Shown here: positions 56,522-64,000 of the stretch, in pieces
Position numbering within the stretch: position 1 is the first letter of the stretch
How the letters are laid out: each line of letters opens with the position of its first letter
Origin: 67-14 sp035502775
Lineage (GTDB): Bacteria > Actinomycetota > Thermoleophilia > Solirubrobacterales > 70-9
Assembly (NCBI GenBank): GCA_035502775.1
Contig: DATJUB010000051.1
Location: 13,321 to 77,320 of the forward strand
DNA: 64,000 nt
Direction: 5' to 3'
The notes under the pieces: generated by a model
What the model saw: the letters and a program-made list of their open reading frames with translations, nothing else
Database searches by the model: none
What the model was told of the DNA's origin: nothing
Translations under genes and position numbers: made by a program

Positions 56522-58147
56522 TTGGCCCGCGTCGCGGTGGCCGTCGGCATGCTCGGCGCCGCGCTCGCCTGGGCCGGAACGGGCTCCTCGAAAGCCGGTG
56601 AGTATGACGTCTGGTCCTGCAAGGGCCCGGCCGGGCAGGTGCTGTCGGCCGCCGCGTGGAGGGTGCAGTACAGCGATGCCGAGCTGGGTGATGTCTACAA
56701 GACCGACGACTGCCTGACCGGCGGTCCGGTCGGGCTTCACGTCAACGACCTGGGTGTCCCGCCCAACCGCAAGGCCAGGATCGATCTCGTCTTCGACCTG
56801 CCGCGGGACGAGATCATCTCCGAGTACCGGATGACCCGCTCGATCAGAACCGCCGCGGCGCCGGTCGGTTCCAACTACGCCGCCGCGATCCGGGAGATCC
56901 AGGGCGGAATCGCCTACGACCAGGGCTGCGCCTCGGTGCTCGCCCTCCCTTCGTTCGATTGCGGCAGCGTCGGCGACCATTCCGATCCGGACGATCCGGG
57001 CAACCTGGTCAGCCGGTCGGGCCTCGGCCTGAACGGCCTGTCCACCTGGGCCGCATGCCAGACTTCGGGCTGCGCGCCGCCGGTCACGGCCCCGGCCGCC
57101 GAGTTCAACCTCTTCTCCTCGGTGGTCACCGTGGTCGACAACGATCCCCCGGACGTGACCGGCATCGGCGGATCACTTTCGAGGCCGGTTCCGGTTTCCG
57201 GGCTGGCCGATCTGTTCATCGAGGCCGCCGACACCAACGCCGGGATACGTGCGCTGTACCTGGATATCGACGGTGTGCCCACGCAATCGATCACGATCGA
57301 CACCTCGGCGACCTGCGCCGAACCGTTCGAGGTCGCCCGGCCCTGCCCGGCCGAGACCGGAAGGATCTTCTCGGTCAACACCGATCCTCTGTCCGAAGGG
57401 CCGCATTCGGCCACGGGCCAGGTCGTCGACGCGGCCGGCAACTCGACCCCGTTCGGTCCGGTCCCGTTCACGGTGGCCCATCCCGGGCCGCCCGCGCCCG
57501 ACAACGGCATCCCGGCGGTCGAGGATCCCGTGCTCCGGCTCGACCGGAAGCTGGTCGAGCATTCACCCGGTGCGCCCGCCCGGGTCGGTGGCACCCTGAC
57601 CACCTCCACCGGGCAGCCGATCTCCGGGGCGAGCCTCGGTGTCGTCTCGACCAGTCTCGGCGGCCGTGAATCGATCGACCGGCCCGGCGATCCGGTCGTC
57701 ACCGACGCCCAGGGACGCTTCCTGTCTCTCGACAAGGGGTCCGGGGCGAGGCGCCTCGCCTTCTCCTACTCGCCGTTCGTCGGCGGGGCGGTGGCCGGGA
57801 GCGTCACCGCGACGGTCCGCTCAAGGCTCAAGGTCGGGCTGAAGGCGAACCCGCGCCGGGTCAGGATCGGCCGGACCGTCAAGTTTGCCGGCCGGATCTC
57901 GGGCGGCGGGGACTCTGTCCGCGGAGCCGACGTGGAGATCCAGGCGATCGCCGACGGGCGCTGGCAGACGGTCGCCAACGCGACCGGCAGGGCCAACGGC
58001 ACCTTCTCCTGGAAGTACCGGTTCCGCCACGTCAAGCGGGACGCACTCTTTTCGTTCCGGGCGCTGATCCGGGCCACGCCCGGATGGCCCTGGCCCACCG
58101 TCACGAGCAAGCGGATCAAGGTACGGATCAAGGTGCCGGGAACTTGA
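56522..58147 (+). CDS. secreted Ig-like hypothetical protein
   Basis: A 541-residue protein starting at TTG 56522; GAAGGAG lies further upstream than usual, so the start is uncertain. A signal peptide is present (VAVAVGMLGAALAWAGTGSSKA). The N-terminal half has conserved Cys-rich beta structure (YDVWSCKGPAG, TDDCLTGG, CQTSGCAPP). An Ig-like domain follows, then a C-terminal repeat of the KVGLKANPRRVRIGRTVKFAGRI kind. I do not know its function. The stop overlaps the sigma/anti-sigma fusion start (TTGA), so the two are made together. Confidence 0.75.
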   Translation: MARVAVAVGMLGAALAWAGTGSSKAGEYDVWSCKGPAGQVLSAAAWRVQYSDAELGDVYKTDDCLTGGPVGLHVNDLGVPPNRKARIDLVFDLPRDEIISEYRMTRSIRTAAAPVGSNYAAAIREIQGGIAYDQGCASVLALPSFDCGSVGDHSDPDDPGNLVSRSGLGLNGLSTWAACQTSGCAPPVTAPAAEFNLFSSVVTVVDNDPPDVTGIGGSLSRPVPVSGLADLFIEAADTNAGIRALYLDIDGVPTQSITIDTSATCAEPFEVARPCPAETGRIFSVNTDPLSEGPHSATGQVVDAAGNSTPFGPVPFTVAHPGPPAPDNGIPAVEDPVLRLDRKLVEHSPGAPARVGGTLTTSTGQPISGASLGVVSTSLGGRESIDRPGDPVVTDAQGRFLSLDKGSGARRLAFSYSPFVGGAVAGSVTATVRSRLKVGLKANPRRVRIGRTVKFAGRISGGGDSVRGADVEIQAIADGRWQTVANATGRANGTFSWKYRFRHVKRDALFSFRALIRATPGWPWPTVTSKRIKVRIKVPGT

Positions 58148-59427
58148 ACGACGCCGACCGGCTGATCACCGACGAGTACGAACGCTCCAAGGGGGAGGTC
58201 CTCAGAACCGTCGGTTCGAAACTGGCCGCGGCCGGGGTGAAGACCTCACCGGCCGATCTCGAGGCCCCCTACAACGAGGCCTGGCACGCGCTCTACATGA
58301 AGCTCTCCGAAGGCGAGGAGATCGGCAATCGCACCGGTTTCCTGGTCACGGTCACCCACCGCCGCGCGCTGAGTGAGTACCGCGCCTCACGTGCGGGGAG
58401 ACGGGCCGACGGGGCAGAGCTGGACAACATCGGAGTCGAGCTCGACCTCGATTCCCGGATGGACGCCGAGATCAAGGTGAGGCATCTGGTCGAGGGGCTG
58501 CGAGCCGGCCTTTCCGAACGGGAGTTCGAGGCGGCGACCCTCTGTCATCTTCACGGCTACACCCGGCCCGAGGCGGCACGGGCGATCGGGGTGAAGCCGA
58601 AGCGCATGGAGAAGATCATGGACGGCGCGTCGAACCGCATCGCCGCGGTGATCGAACGGGTCCAGGCCGGGGAGCACTGCGAGAGCATGAGCTCCCTGAT
58701 CAGGGCCTACGCGGTCGGCATGCTCGATCCCGAGGGGGAGAAGTACGAGCAGGCTGAGGACCATCTTTCGCACTGTCCGGCCTGTCGCCGCCAGGTCTGG
58801 GTGATGCGCGGACTGGCCGCGGCCGTGCCGCCGGTTCCGGGCATCATGCTCCTGGCCGGCGGGGCCGCCTCGAGCGCCGGGGTCGCCGCCAAGGGCACGG
58901 TCGCCGCGGCCGCTCGCCCCGAGGCCGCGGGCGGAGCGGGCGGTGCCGGTGCCGGGTCGGGTGGCTCGGCGGGCGCCGGCGCCGCGGCCGAGACGGGCGG
59001 CAAGGCCGGCCTGATCGCCGCCGCGTCGGCCGCGACAGCGGTTGCGGCCGTGGCCGCGGTGGCCGTCGCGACCGGAGTCGTCGGCGGTGGTGGGGGAGAC
59101 CCCGGGGAATCTGAACCGGCGAAGACGCCGGCTGCCCTGGCGGCCGGTGAGACGGGTTCGAACGCCGCGGCCGCCGCAGCCGCGAAGGCGCAGCGGGCGA
59201 AGGCCAAGGCGCGCGCCGCGAAGAAGGCCGCCGCTCGACGTGAGCGGCAGCGCCAGGCGGAAGCGGCCGCGCCGCCACCACCGGTCGAACCGGTCGAGGC
59301 CGCGCCAGAACCGGTCTACGTGCCGCCACCGGAGCCGACTCCGCCGCCACCGGAGCCACCGCCGCCACCACCGCCGGCTCCCGAGAAGCCGACGACCAAC
59401 GCCGGCGAGGAATTCGGCCTGCGCTGA
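58144..59427 (+). CDS. sigma-factor/anti-sigma fusion with membrane anchor and proline-rich tail
   Basis: A 427-residue protein starting at TTG 58144. Residues 10-85 look like a divergent sigma region 2 (YNEAWHALYMKLSEGEEIGNRTGFLVTVTHRRALSEYRAS). Residues 118-172 look like region 4 (LSEREFEAATLCHLHGYTRPEAARAIGVKPKRMEKIM). A zinc-finger anti-sigma motif follows at H207-x3-C211-x2-C214. One transmembrane helix spans about 288-315 (Ala/Val-rich), then an Ala/Lys-rich stretch and a Pro-rich tail outside. This puts both partners of an ECF switch in one chain. It is coupled to a secreted protein gene. Confidence 0.78.
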   Translation: MNDADRLITDEYERSKGEVLRTVGSKLAAAGVKTSPADLEAPYNEAWHALYMKLSEGEEIGNRTGFLVTVTHRRALSEYRASRAGRRADGAELDNIGVELDLDSRMDAEIKVRHLVEGLRAGLSEREFEAATLCHLHGYTRPEAARAIGVKPKRMEKIMDGASNRIAAVIERVQAGEHCESMSSLIRAYAVGMLDPEGEKYEQAEDHLSHCPACRRQVWVMRGLAAAVPPVPGIMLLAGGAASSAGVAAKGTVAAAARPEAAGGAGGAGAGSGGSAGAGAAAETGGKAGLIAAASAATAVAAVAAVAVATGVVGGGGGDPGESEPAKTPAALAAGETGSNAAAAAAAKAQRAKAKARAAKKAAARRERQRQAEAAAPPPPVEPVEAAPEPVYVPPPEPTPPPPEPPPPPPPAPEKPTTNAGEEFGLR

Positions 59428-59471
59428 ATTCGGAGGGGGGAAGCGGCACCGCTCCCGCTACGTCATTGCAG

Positions 59472-60308
59472 GTGACGTCAGCAAGTGAAGATCAGCGCTC
59501 CGGGAACAGCCCGACCTGGTTCACGCCCACCAGGCGGAGTCCGCGATGGCTGATCATCTTCGTCTTCGCGGCCGGTCTCGGTGTGGCGATCCCGATCTCG
59601 GCCTTCAGCCTGGTCGACGGCTCGGCCGACATGGCGCTGACCGCGTCCTCCCTTTTCATGCTGGCCGGGTTCGCGGCCTTCAACTTCGGTCTCTGGACCA
59701 CGAGGATCTGTGTCGTCCTGCTCTGGGCCGGTCTCGGACTGGGTCTGATGGCGGGTGGCCACGATCTCGATATCGCCTGGCTGATCTTCGGGGTGGCGGC
59801 GATCGCCGGTGCCGGCCTGCTCTGCCGAGGCATCGTCTCGGTCCGTGACGCGGCGGTCACCGATCCGCTGACCGGACTCCAGAACCGGACCGGGCTCTGG
59901 GAGGAATGCGAGCGGGCGATCGCGATCTGCAGGCGGCTGAACCAGCCGCTGACCCTGGTTCACATCGATCTTGACGGCTTCAAGGAAGTCAACGACCGGG
60001 AGGGACACGCCGAGGGCGATCGGATCCTCCGGCTCTGCGCCGAGCGCTGGGCCGGAGTGATCCGGTCGGGCGACACGCTGGCCCGGATCGGCGGCGACGA
60101 GTTCCTGCTGATCCTGCCGGGAAGCGATTCCGAGGCAGCCAGGAGGCTGATGGGACGCCTGCGCGAGGTGTCGCCGATCGAGTGGTGCTTCGGCGCGGCC
60201 GAGATGCGGCTCGCCGAGAGCATTCAGGACTGCATGGACCGCGCCGACATCGAGCTGTACGCCTCGAAGCGGGACAAGGGGCTGCACGTCCGGCCTCAGA
60301 TGTCCTGA
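59472..60308 (+). CDS. membrane diguanylate cyclase (GGDEF)
   Basis: A protein of about 278 residues with 4 transmembrane helices in the first 125 residues and no separate sensor domain. The cyclase part starts TDPLTGLQNRTGL. The catalytic motif is ARIGGDEFLLIL, preceded by the product-inhibition I-site (RSGD, i.e. RxxD five residues before GGDEF). It should make c-di-GMP. GTG 59472 or TTG 59466 could start it. Confidence 0.88.
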   Translation: MTSASEDQRSGNSPTWFTPTRRSPRWLIIFVFAAGLGVAIPISAFSLVDGSADMALTASSLFMLAGFAAFNFGLWTTRICVVLLWAGLGLGLMAGGHDLDIAWLIFGVAAIAGAGLLCRGIVSVRDAAVTDPLTGLQNRTGLWEECERAIAICRRLNQPLTLVHIDLDGFKEVNDREGHAEGDRILRLCAERWAGVIRSGDTLARIGGDEFLLILPGSDSEAARRLMGRLREVSPIEWCFGAAEMRLAESIQDCMDRADIELYASKRDKGLHVRPQMS

Positions 60309-60328
60309 GGCGGACGCCCGGTTTCAGA

Positions 60329-60676
60329 TCAGGACCGGACCAGCCTCGCGATCGCGTCGGAGGCTTCCTTCATCTTCAGGTCCGCCTCCTCGCCGCCGTT
60401 CTTCGCCGCGTCGACCACGCAATGCTCGATGTGGTCGTCCAGCAGGCCGAGCGCGACACCCTCGATCGACTTGGTCAGCGCCGAGATCTGGGTCAGGATG
60501 TCGATGCAGTACTGCTCCTCGTCGATCATCCGGTGGATTCCCCGGGCCTGGCCCTCGATCCGCTTCAGGCGGGCGAGATACTTCTTCTTGTCGCTGATGT
60601 AGCCATGATCGGCACCGCAGCTGTCGTCGGTGTTTTCTGTGGCGTTGGCTGCTTCCATTTTCGGATCCTTTGTCAT
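60329..60676 (-). CDS. csoR: copper-sensing repressor CsoR
   Basis: A 115-residue helical repressor. The Cu(I) ligands are C57, H82 and C86 with exact CsoR spacing (C-x24-H-x3-C), in EEQYCIDIL and LLDDHIEHCV. The N-terminal extension has an extra Cys and His. It lies 17 bp after the copper ATPase gene on the same strand. Two matching GC boxes occur in the island, at 62773 and 63936. Confidence 0.95.
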   Translation of the reverse strand: MTKDPKMEAANATENTDDSCGADHGYISDKKKYLARLKRIEGQARGIHRMIDEEQYCIDILTQISALTKSIEGVALGLLDDHIEHCVVDAAKNGGEEADLKMKEASDAIARLVRS

Positions 60677-60693
60677 TTAGATCGATTGCTGTC

Positions 60694-62760
60694 CTATGCT
60701 CGGCGCGGTACCGCCTTGACGCTGCTTTCGGGTCGCAGATCGAGGCGGCGGAGAAGCTGGGCGTTGAGGGCGACCACGATCGTAGAGAGAGACATCAGGA
60801 TCGCGCCCACCGACATCGGCAGGATGAAGCCGATCGAGGCGAGCACCCCGGCCGCGAGTGGAACCGAGAGCAGGTTGTACCCGGCGGCCCACCACAGGTT
60901 CTGCTTCATCTTGCGGTAGCTCGCCTTCGAGAGCTCGATCACCGAGAGCACCGATCTGGGGTCGTCGCTGGCGAGGATCACTCCGGCCGAGGCGATCGCG
61001 ACGTCGGTGCCGGCACCGATCGCGATGCCGACGTCGGCCTGCGCCAGCGCCGGGGCGTCGTTGACGCCGTCTCCGACCATCGCCACCCTGCGGCCCTCGT
61101 CCTGGAGCTCCTTGACCTTCGAGGCCTTGTCCTCGGGGCGGACCCCGGCGAAGACCCGGTCGATGCCCAGCTCGGCGGCCACCGAATGGGCCACGGCCTC
61201 GGCATCGCCCGTGATCATCACGACCTGGACCCCGCCCGACCTGAGCGCCTCGACCGCCTGCCGCGATTCCTGCCGGATCTCGTCGGCGAGCTTGATCGCG
61301 CCGATCACCCTTCCGTCCTCCAGGACATGAAGGATGATCGCGCCGTCGTCGCGCCAGCTTTCGCTGACCGGGAGCTCGGTTTCGTGCTGTTCCTCGAGCA
61401 GACGGGGGCCGCCCACCCGCACCTCGTGTCCGTCGACGGTCGCGGTGACGCCGACCGCGGGGGATGAGGTGAAGCCGGTGGCCCTGGGCACGGTCAGGTC
61501 CCGTCTGCCGGCCGCGCCGACGATCGCCTTGGCCAGGGGGTGTTCGCTGTCGCCCTCGGCCGCGGCGGCCAGAGCGAGCACGTCGTTCTCGTCACGGGTG
61601 CCGTTCGCTTCGACCGCGGTGACGGTCGGTTCGCCCTTGGTCAGCGTGCCGGTCTTGTCGAACAGGACCGCGTCCACGGTCCGCATGCTTTCCAGGGCGA
61701 GACGGTCCTTGACCAGGACGCCACCGCGAGCCGCGCGCTCGGTCGCGATCGAGACGACCAGCGGGATCGCGAGCCCGAGAGCGTGGGGGCAGGCGATCAC
61801 GAGCACGGTGATCGTGCGCATGACCGCGTCGTCGGGGAACCCGAGGGCGGTCCACACGATCGCGGTGATCGCGGCCGCGCCGAGGGCGAACCAGAAGAGC
61901 CATGCCGCGGCCGTGTCGGCCAGGCGCTGGGCGCGGGAGGAGGAGTTCTGGGCGTCGGTGACGAGTCGCTGGATGCCGGCGAGCGCGGTGTCGTCGCCGG
62001 TGGCGGTCACCTCTACCCGGATTCCGGAGTCGGTGGCCACGGTCCCGGCGACCACCTGGTCGCCAGTGCCGCGATTCACGGGGCGGGACTCGCCGGTGAC
62101 CATCGATTCGTCGATGTCGGCCGCTCCCTCGACGATCCGGCCGTCGGCGGGAACGCTGCCGCCGGGACGGACGACGATCGGGTCGCCGACCCGCAGGTCG
62201 GAGGGGGAGACCTTGACGATCTGGTCACCTTCGACCCTTTCGGCCTCGTCCGGCAGCAGCGCGGCCAGTGAGTCGAGCGCCGAAGTGGTCTGGGCCAGGG
62301 ATCGCATCTCGATCCAGTGGCCGAGCAGCATGATCACGATCAGCAGGGCCAGCTCCCACCAGAAATCGAGTTCGTGGTGGAGCAGCTCGAGGCTGGCGCC
62401 CCACGAGGAGATGAAGGCGACGGTGATCGCGAGGGCGATCAGCAGCATCATTCCGGGCTGGCGGGAGCGCAGTTCGCTGACCGCGCCGGTGAGGAACGGA
62501 CGGCCGCCCCAGAAGTACATGACGGTGCCGAGGACGGGGGAGATCCAGGTGATCAGCTCGCCTTCGGGGAGTTCGTAGCCGAGCAGCATGGAGAACATGC
62601 CCGAGAACACGATCACCGGCACGGCGATGACCAGCATGATCCAGAACAGGCGCCGGAACTGAGCCACATGGTCGCCATGTCCCTCATGTCCGGAGTGTTC
62701 AGAGTGATTCATTTCACCCGTGCCCTGCTGATGATGGTGTTGGTGTTCCGTGTGGTCCAT
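60694..62760 (-). CDS. copB: copper-exporting P1B-type ATPase (CopB-like)
   Basis: A 688-residue ATPase with a His-rich N-terminus (HTEHQHHHQQ..., HSEHSGHEGHGDH) instead of CxxC domains. The transport motif is CPH (VLVIACPHALGLA), the mark of CopB-type pumps. Phosphorylation site DKTGT and hinge GDGVNDAPAL are present. ATG 62760 has no ribosome binding site; a TATATT box 6 nt upstream implies a leaderless mRNA. The CsoR box covers this promoter. Confidence 0.94.
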   Translation of the reverse strand: MDHTEHQHHHQQGTGEMNHSEHSGHEGHGDHVAQFRRLFWIMLVIAVPVIVFSGMFSMLLGYELPEGELITWISPVLGTVMYFWGGRPFLTGAVSELRSRQPGMMLLIALAITVAFISSWGASLELLHHELDFWWELALLIVIMLLGHWIEMRSLAQTTSALDSLAALLPDEAERVEGDQIVKVSPSDLRVGDPIVVRPGGSVPADGRIVEGAADIDESMVTGESRPVNRGTGDQVVAGTVATDSGIRVEVTATGDDTALAGIQRLVTDAQNSSSRAQRLADTAAAWLFWFALGAAAITAIVWTALGFPDDAVMRTITVLVIACPHALGLAIPLVVSIATERAARGGVLVKDRLALESMRTVDAVLFDKTGTLTKGEPTVTAVEANGTRDENDVLALAAAAEGDSEHPLAKAIVGAAGRRDLTVPRATGFTSSPAVGVTATVDGHEVRVGGPRLLEEQHETELPVSESWRDDGAIILHVLEDGRVIGAIKLADEIRQESRQAVEALRSGGVQVVMITGDAEAVAHSVAAELGIDRVFAGVRPEDKASKVKELQDEGRRVAMVGDGVNDAPALAQADVGIAIGAGTDVAIASAGVILASDDPRSVLSVIELSKASYRKMKQNLWWAAGYNLLSVPLAAGVLASIGFILPMSVGAILMSLSTIVVALNAQLLRRLDLRPESSVKAVPRRA

Positions 62761-62769
62761 GAGGGCAAT

Positions 62770-62790
62770 ATATACCCTAGGGGGGTATAT
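62770..62790. promoter_or_regulatory. CsoR operator 1 and copB promoter
   Basis: ATATACCC and GGGTATAT with a 5-nt spacer, containing TACCC-N5-GGGTA. It overlaps the TATATT -10 box on the minus strand, 6 nt before the copB ATG. Cu(I)-free CsoR would block transcription. Confidence 0.85.
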
Positions 62791-62800
62791 GTCAAACCCG

Positions 62801-62830
62801 GCCCCGGGACCACTTTCATGGCCCCGGGGC
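62801..62830 (-). terminator. hairpin after the DUF305 gene
   Basis: GCCCCGGG (62801-62808) pairs with CCCGGGGC (62823-62830), 14-nt loop. It lies between the DUF305 stop and the copB promoter on the same strand and separates the two transcripts. Confidence 0.6.
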
Positions 62831-62843
62831 GGGTCGGATCAGA

Positions 62844-63470
62844 TCAGTGGTGAGCTTCCCCCTCGCCTTCTACGGGCGCGGGTTCGTCGAGACTCGGTAC
62901 CCCGCCGGATGGCGAGGGGGCGCCGTACCACTTCTCGCGCCACTCGTTCATCCTCAGGATCTCGACCGCCTGGGCGTCGACGATCGCGAGTGCGAGCTCC
63001 TGCACCTCCCTGTCCTCGCCATCACGGAGGGCGACCCTCGCCATGCGGATCGCGCCCTGATGATGGGCGATCATCTGGTCGATGAACTCACGGTCGAACG
63101 GGTCGGCCGTCTCCAGCGAGCCCATGTCCATGTCCATCCCCATCATGGAGTCGTCCATTCCGAGGTCACCGTCGGCCGACTCGGCGGACAGGCGTTCGCC
63201 GATCGCTTCGAGCTCGCCGATCTCGGCGTTCTGGGTCTCGATGATCTCGTTCGCCAGCTTCTTGATCTGGGGATGCTCGCTGCTTGTCTGGGCCATCTCG
63301 GCCATCTCGATGGCGCCCTCGTGATGGGGAATCATCTGGGCCGTGAAGGCCCCGTCAACTTCCTGCGGCGAGGGTGTGTCCTTGTCGTTTCCGCCGACGC
63401 TGGTCACGACCAGGGCGACCGCGGCCAGTAGGACCACCACGATCGCGGTGATTGTCTTCTTGCGTGACAT
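62844..63470 (-). CDS. DUF305 (ferritin-like, metal-associated) exported protein
   Basis: A 208-residue protein with an N-terminal anchor or signal (TITAIVVVLLAAVALVVTSVGG). Two family motifs follow: FTAQMIPHHEGAIEMAEMA and FIDQMIAHHQGAIRMARVA. A Met/Asp-rich loop lies between them (MDDSMMGMDMDMGS) and a His pair at the end. DUF305 proteins are common in copper and silver resistance loci and probably bind metal outside the membrane. A binding site (AGGAG) lies upstream of ATG 63470. Confidence 0.9.
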   Translation of the reverse strand: MSRKKTITAIVVVLLAAVALVVTSVGGNDKDTPSPQEVDGAFTAQMIPHHEGAIEMAEMAQTSSEHPQIKKLANEIIETQNAEIGELEAIGERLSAESADGDLGMDDSMMGMDMDMGSLETADPFDREFIDQMIAHHQGAIRMARVALRDGEDREVQELALAIVDAQAVEILRMNEWREKWYGAPSPSGGVPSLDEPAPVEGEGEAHH

Positions 63471-63565
63471 TTGATCACTCCTTGAATCGATGATTGAGAT
63501 CGCGTCAGCGACGCGAGTCGCTCACGCGGGACTGAAGGCGGGGCCGTACTCACCCGCCCCGGATC

Positions 63566-63916
63566 TCAATTCCGAAAGACCTGCAGCACCGGCGGGCCGG
63601 CCCGGATCCGGAAACCCAGGCGGTCGGCGAGTCGAACGGGGTGAAGGGCGACCGAAGGCGACAGGGCGAGCGGTGCCCGGCCCCGCCGCTTGATCGTGAC
63701 GAGGTGCGCGATCAGCACGGCCAGGGAGCCGGTCTGCAGGATCGCCAGGCAGATCGAGATCGCGTCCGGAGCTCCGCTCATTCCGTCCATGTCGTGGCCG
63801 GTCGGCTTTCCGTGGGCGATCGCGATCAACAGGCAGATGAAGAGGATCAGCCCGAGGGCAAGGAAGGATCCCCGGCTGCGGGAGAGTCTGGAACGGATCC
63901 GGATCGCGGTGAACAC
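63566..63916 (-). CDS. small His/Met-containing membrane protein of the copper island
   Basis: A protein of about 116 residues with two helices (GSFLALGLILFICLLIAIAH and ISICLAILQTGSLAVLIAHLV). The loop between them is GKPTGHDMDGMSGAPD, a possible copper-binding His/Met motif outside the membrane. GTG 63916 was chosen because a TAACAT box (63925-63930) sits 8 nt upstream, as for a leaderless mRNA; TTG 63934 is an alternative. A CsoR box lies just upstream. I do not recognise the family. Confidence 0.65.
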   Translation of the reverse strand: MFTAIRIRSRLSRSRGSFLALGLILFICLLIAIAHGKPTGHDMDGMSGAPDAISICLAILQTGSLAVLIAHLVTIKRRGRAPLALSPSVALHPVRLADRLGFRIRAGPPVLQVFRN

Positions 63917-63935
63917 CGGCAACGATGTTATCAAT

Positions 63936-63950
63936 TACCCCCTAGGGGTA
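63936..63950. promoter_or_regulatory. CsoR operator 2
   Basis: TACCC-CCTAG-GGGTA, with the same half-sites and spacing as the box at 62773-62787. It lies 20 to 34 nt upstream of the GTG at 63916, over the promoter spacer. Confidence 0.8.
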
Positions 63951-64000
63951 TGACGAACCCTCGTTCGGCAACCAAACCTGAACTGGGGGCGATCCCGGTG

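Overview
The window is high-GC DNA (well above 60 % by eye) with dense, short-spaced genes, frequent GTG/TTG starts and many 4-bp stop/start overlaps. NucS mismatch endonuclease, F420-type luciferase-like oxidoreductases, an ECF sigma factor of the SnoaL-tailed type, secreted NHL/TolB-like propellers ending in basic beta-strand tails, and a sigma/anti-sigma fusion together suggest an actinobacterium. My inference is class Thermoleophilia (Solirubrobacterales-like). No tRNA, rRNA, CRISPR array, prophage or insertion sequence was seen, so this looks like chromosomal sequence.

Layout. 0-6.7 kb: MFS exporter (5' end cut by the window), VOC protein, SnoaL-tailed ECF sigma factor, secreted amidohydrolase, NucS, then on the minus strand a cobalamin-riboswitch-controlled short MetE-like gene with a DUF2510-like protein. 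7-12.8 kb: two secreted beta-propellers, a NarL-type two-component system, a PucR regulator. 12.9-21 kb: a second secreted amidohydrolase carrying a lysine/alanine-rich insertion, a secreted protein-arginine deiminase, a divergent S15/CocE hydrolase with twin palindromes in the shared promoter, a TetR regulator and a methyltransferase. 21-26.6 kb: ABC exporter plus TetR; ArsR, DUF2892 and MMPL transporter with two matching operators. 26.7-30.4 kb: oleate hydratase, SGNH hydrolase, VapBC.

30.4-38.5 kb is the most unusual stretch. Two BlaI-type repressors, each followed or preceded by an M56 metalloprotease, bracket DsbA, VKOR, a BNR lipoprotein and two M23 peptidases. Five copies of one 17-bp operator pattern (approximate consensus TCCTACA-N3-TGTAGGA) sit in the promoters between them, and a c-di-AMP (ydaO-type) riboswitch precedes the second M23 gene. 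I read this as an envelope-stress and cell-wall-remodelling regulon.

38.5-46 kb is mixed: F420-type oxidoreductase, NTF2-like protein, two ZIP-type transporters, an ECF sigma/anti-sigma pair, alcohol dehydrogenase, L,D-transpeptidase and universal stress protein. 46.4-56.4 kb is one ten-gene operon facing a BetI-like TetR gene: a polyamine-type ABC importer (four genes), then acyl-CoA synthetase, F420-type oxidoreductase, aldehyde dehydrogenase, VOC protein, SCP2-type thiolase and DUF35 protein. It looks like an import-and-degrade pathway for an unidentified substrate. 56.5-60.3 kb has a secreted Ig-like protein translationally coupled to a sigma/anti-sigma fusion, then a diguanylate cyclase. 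60.3-64 kb is a copper island (CsoR, CopB-type ATPase, DUF305 protein, small His/Met-containing membrane protein) with two CsoR boxes.
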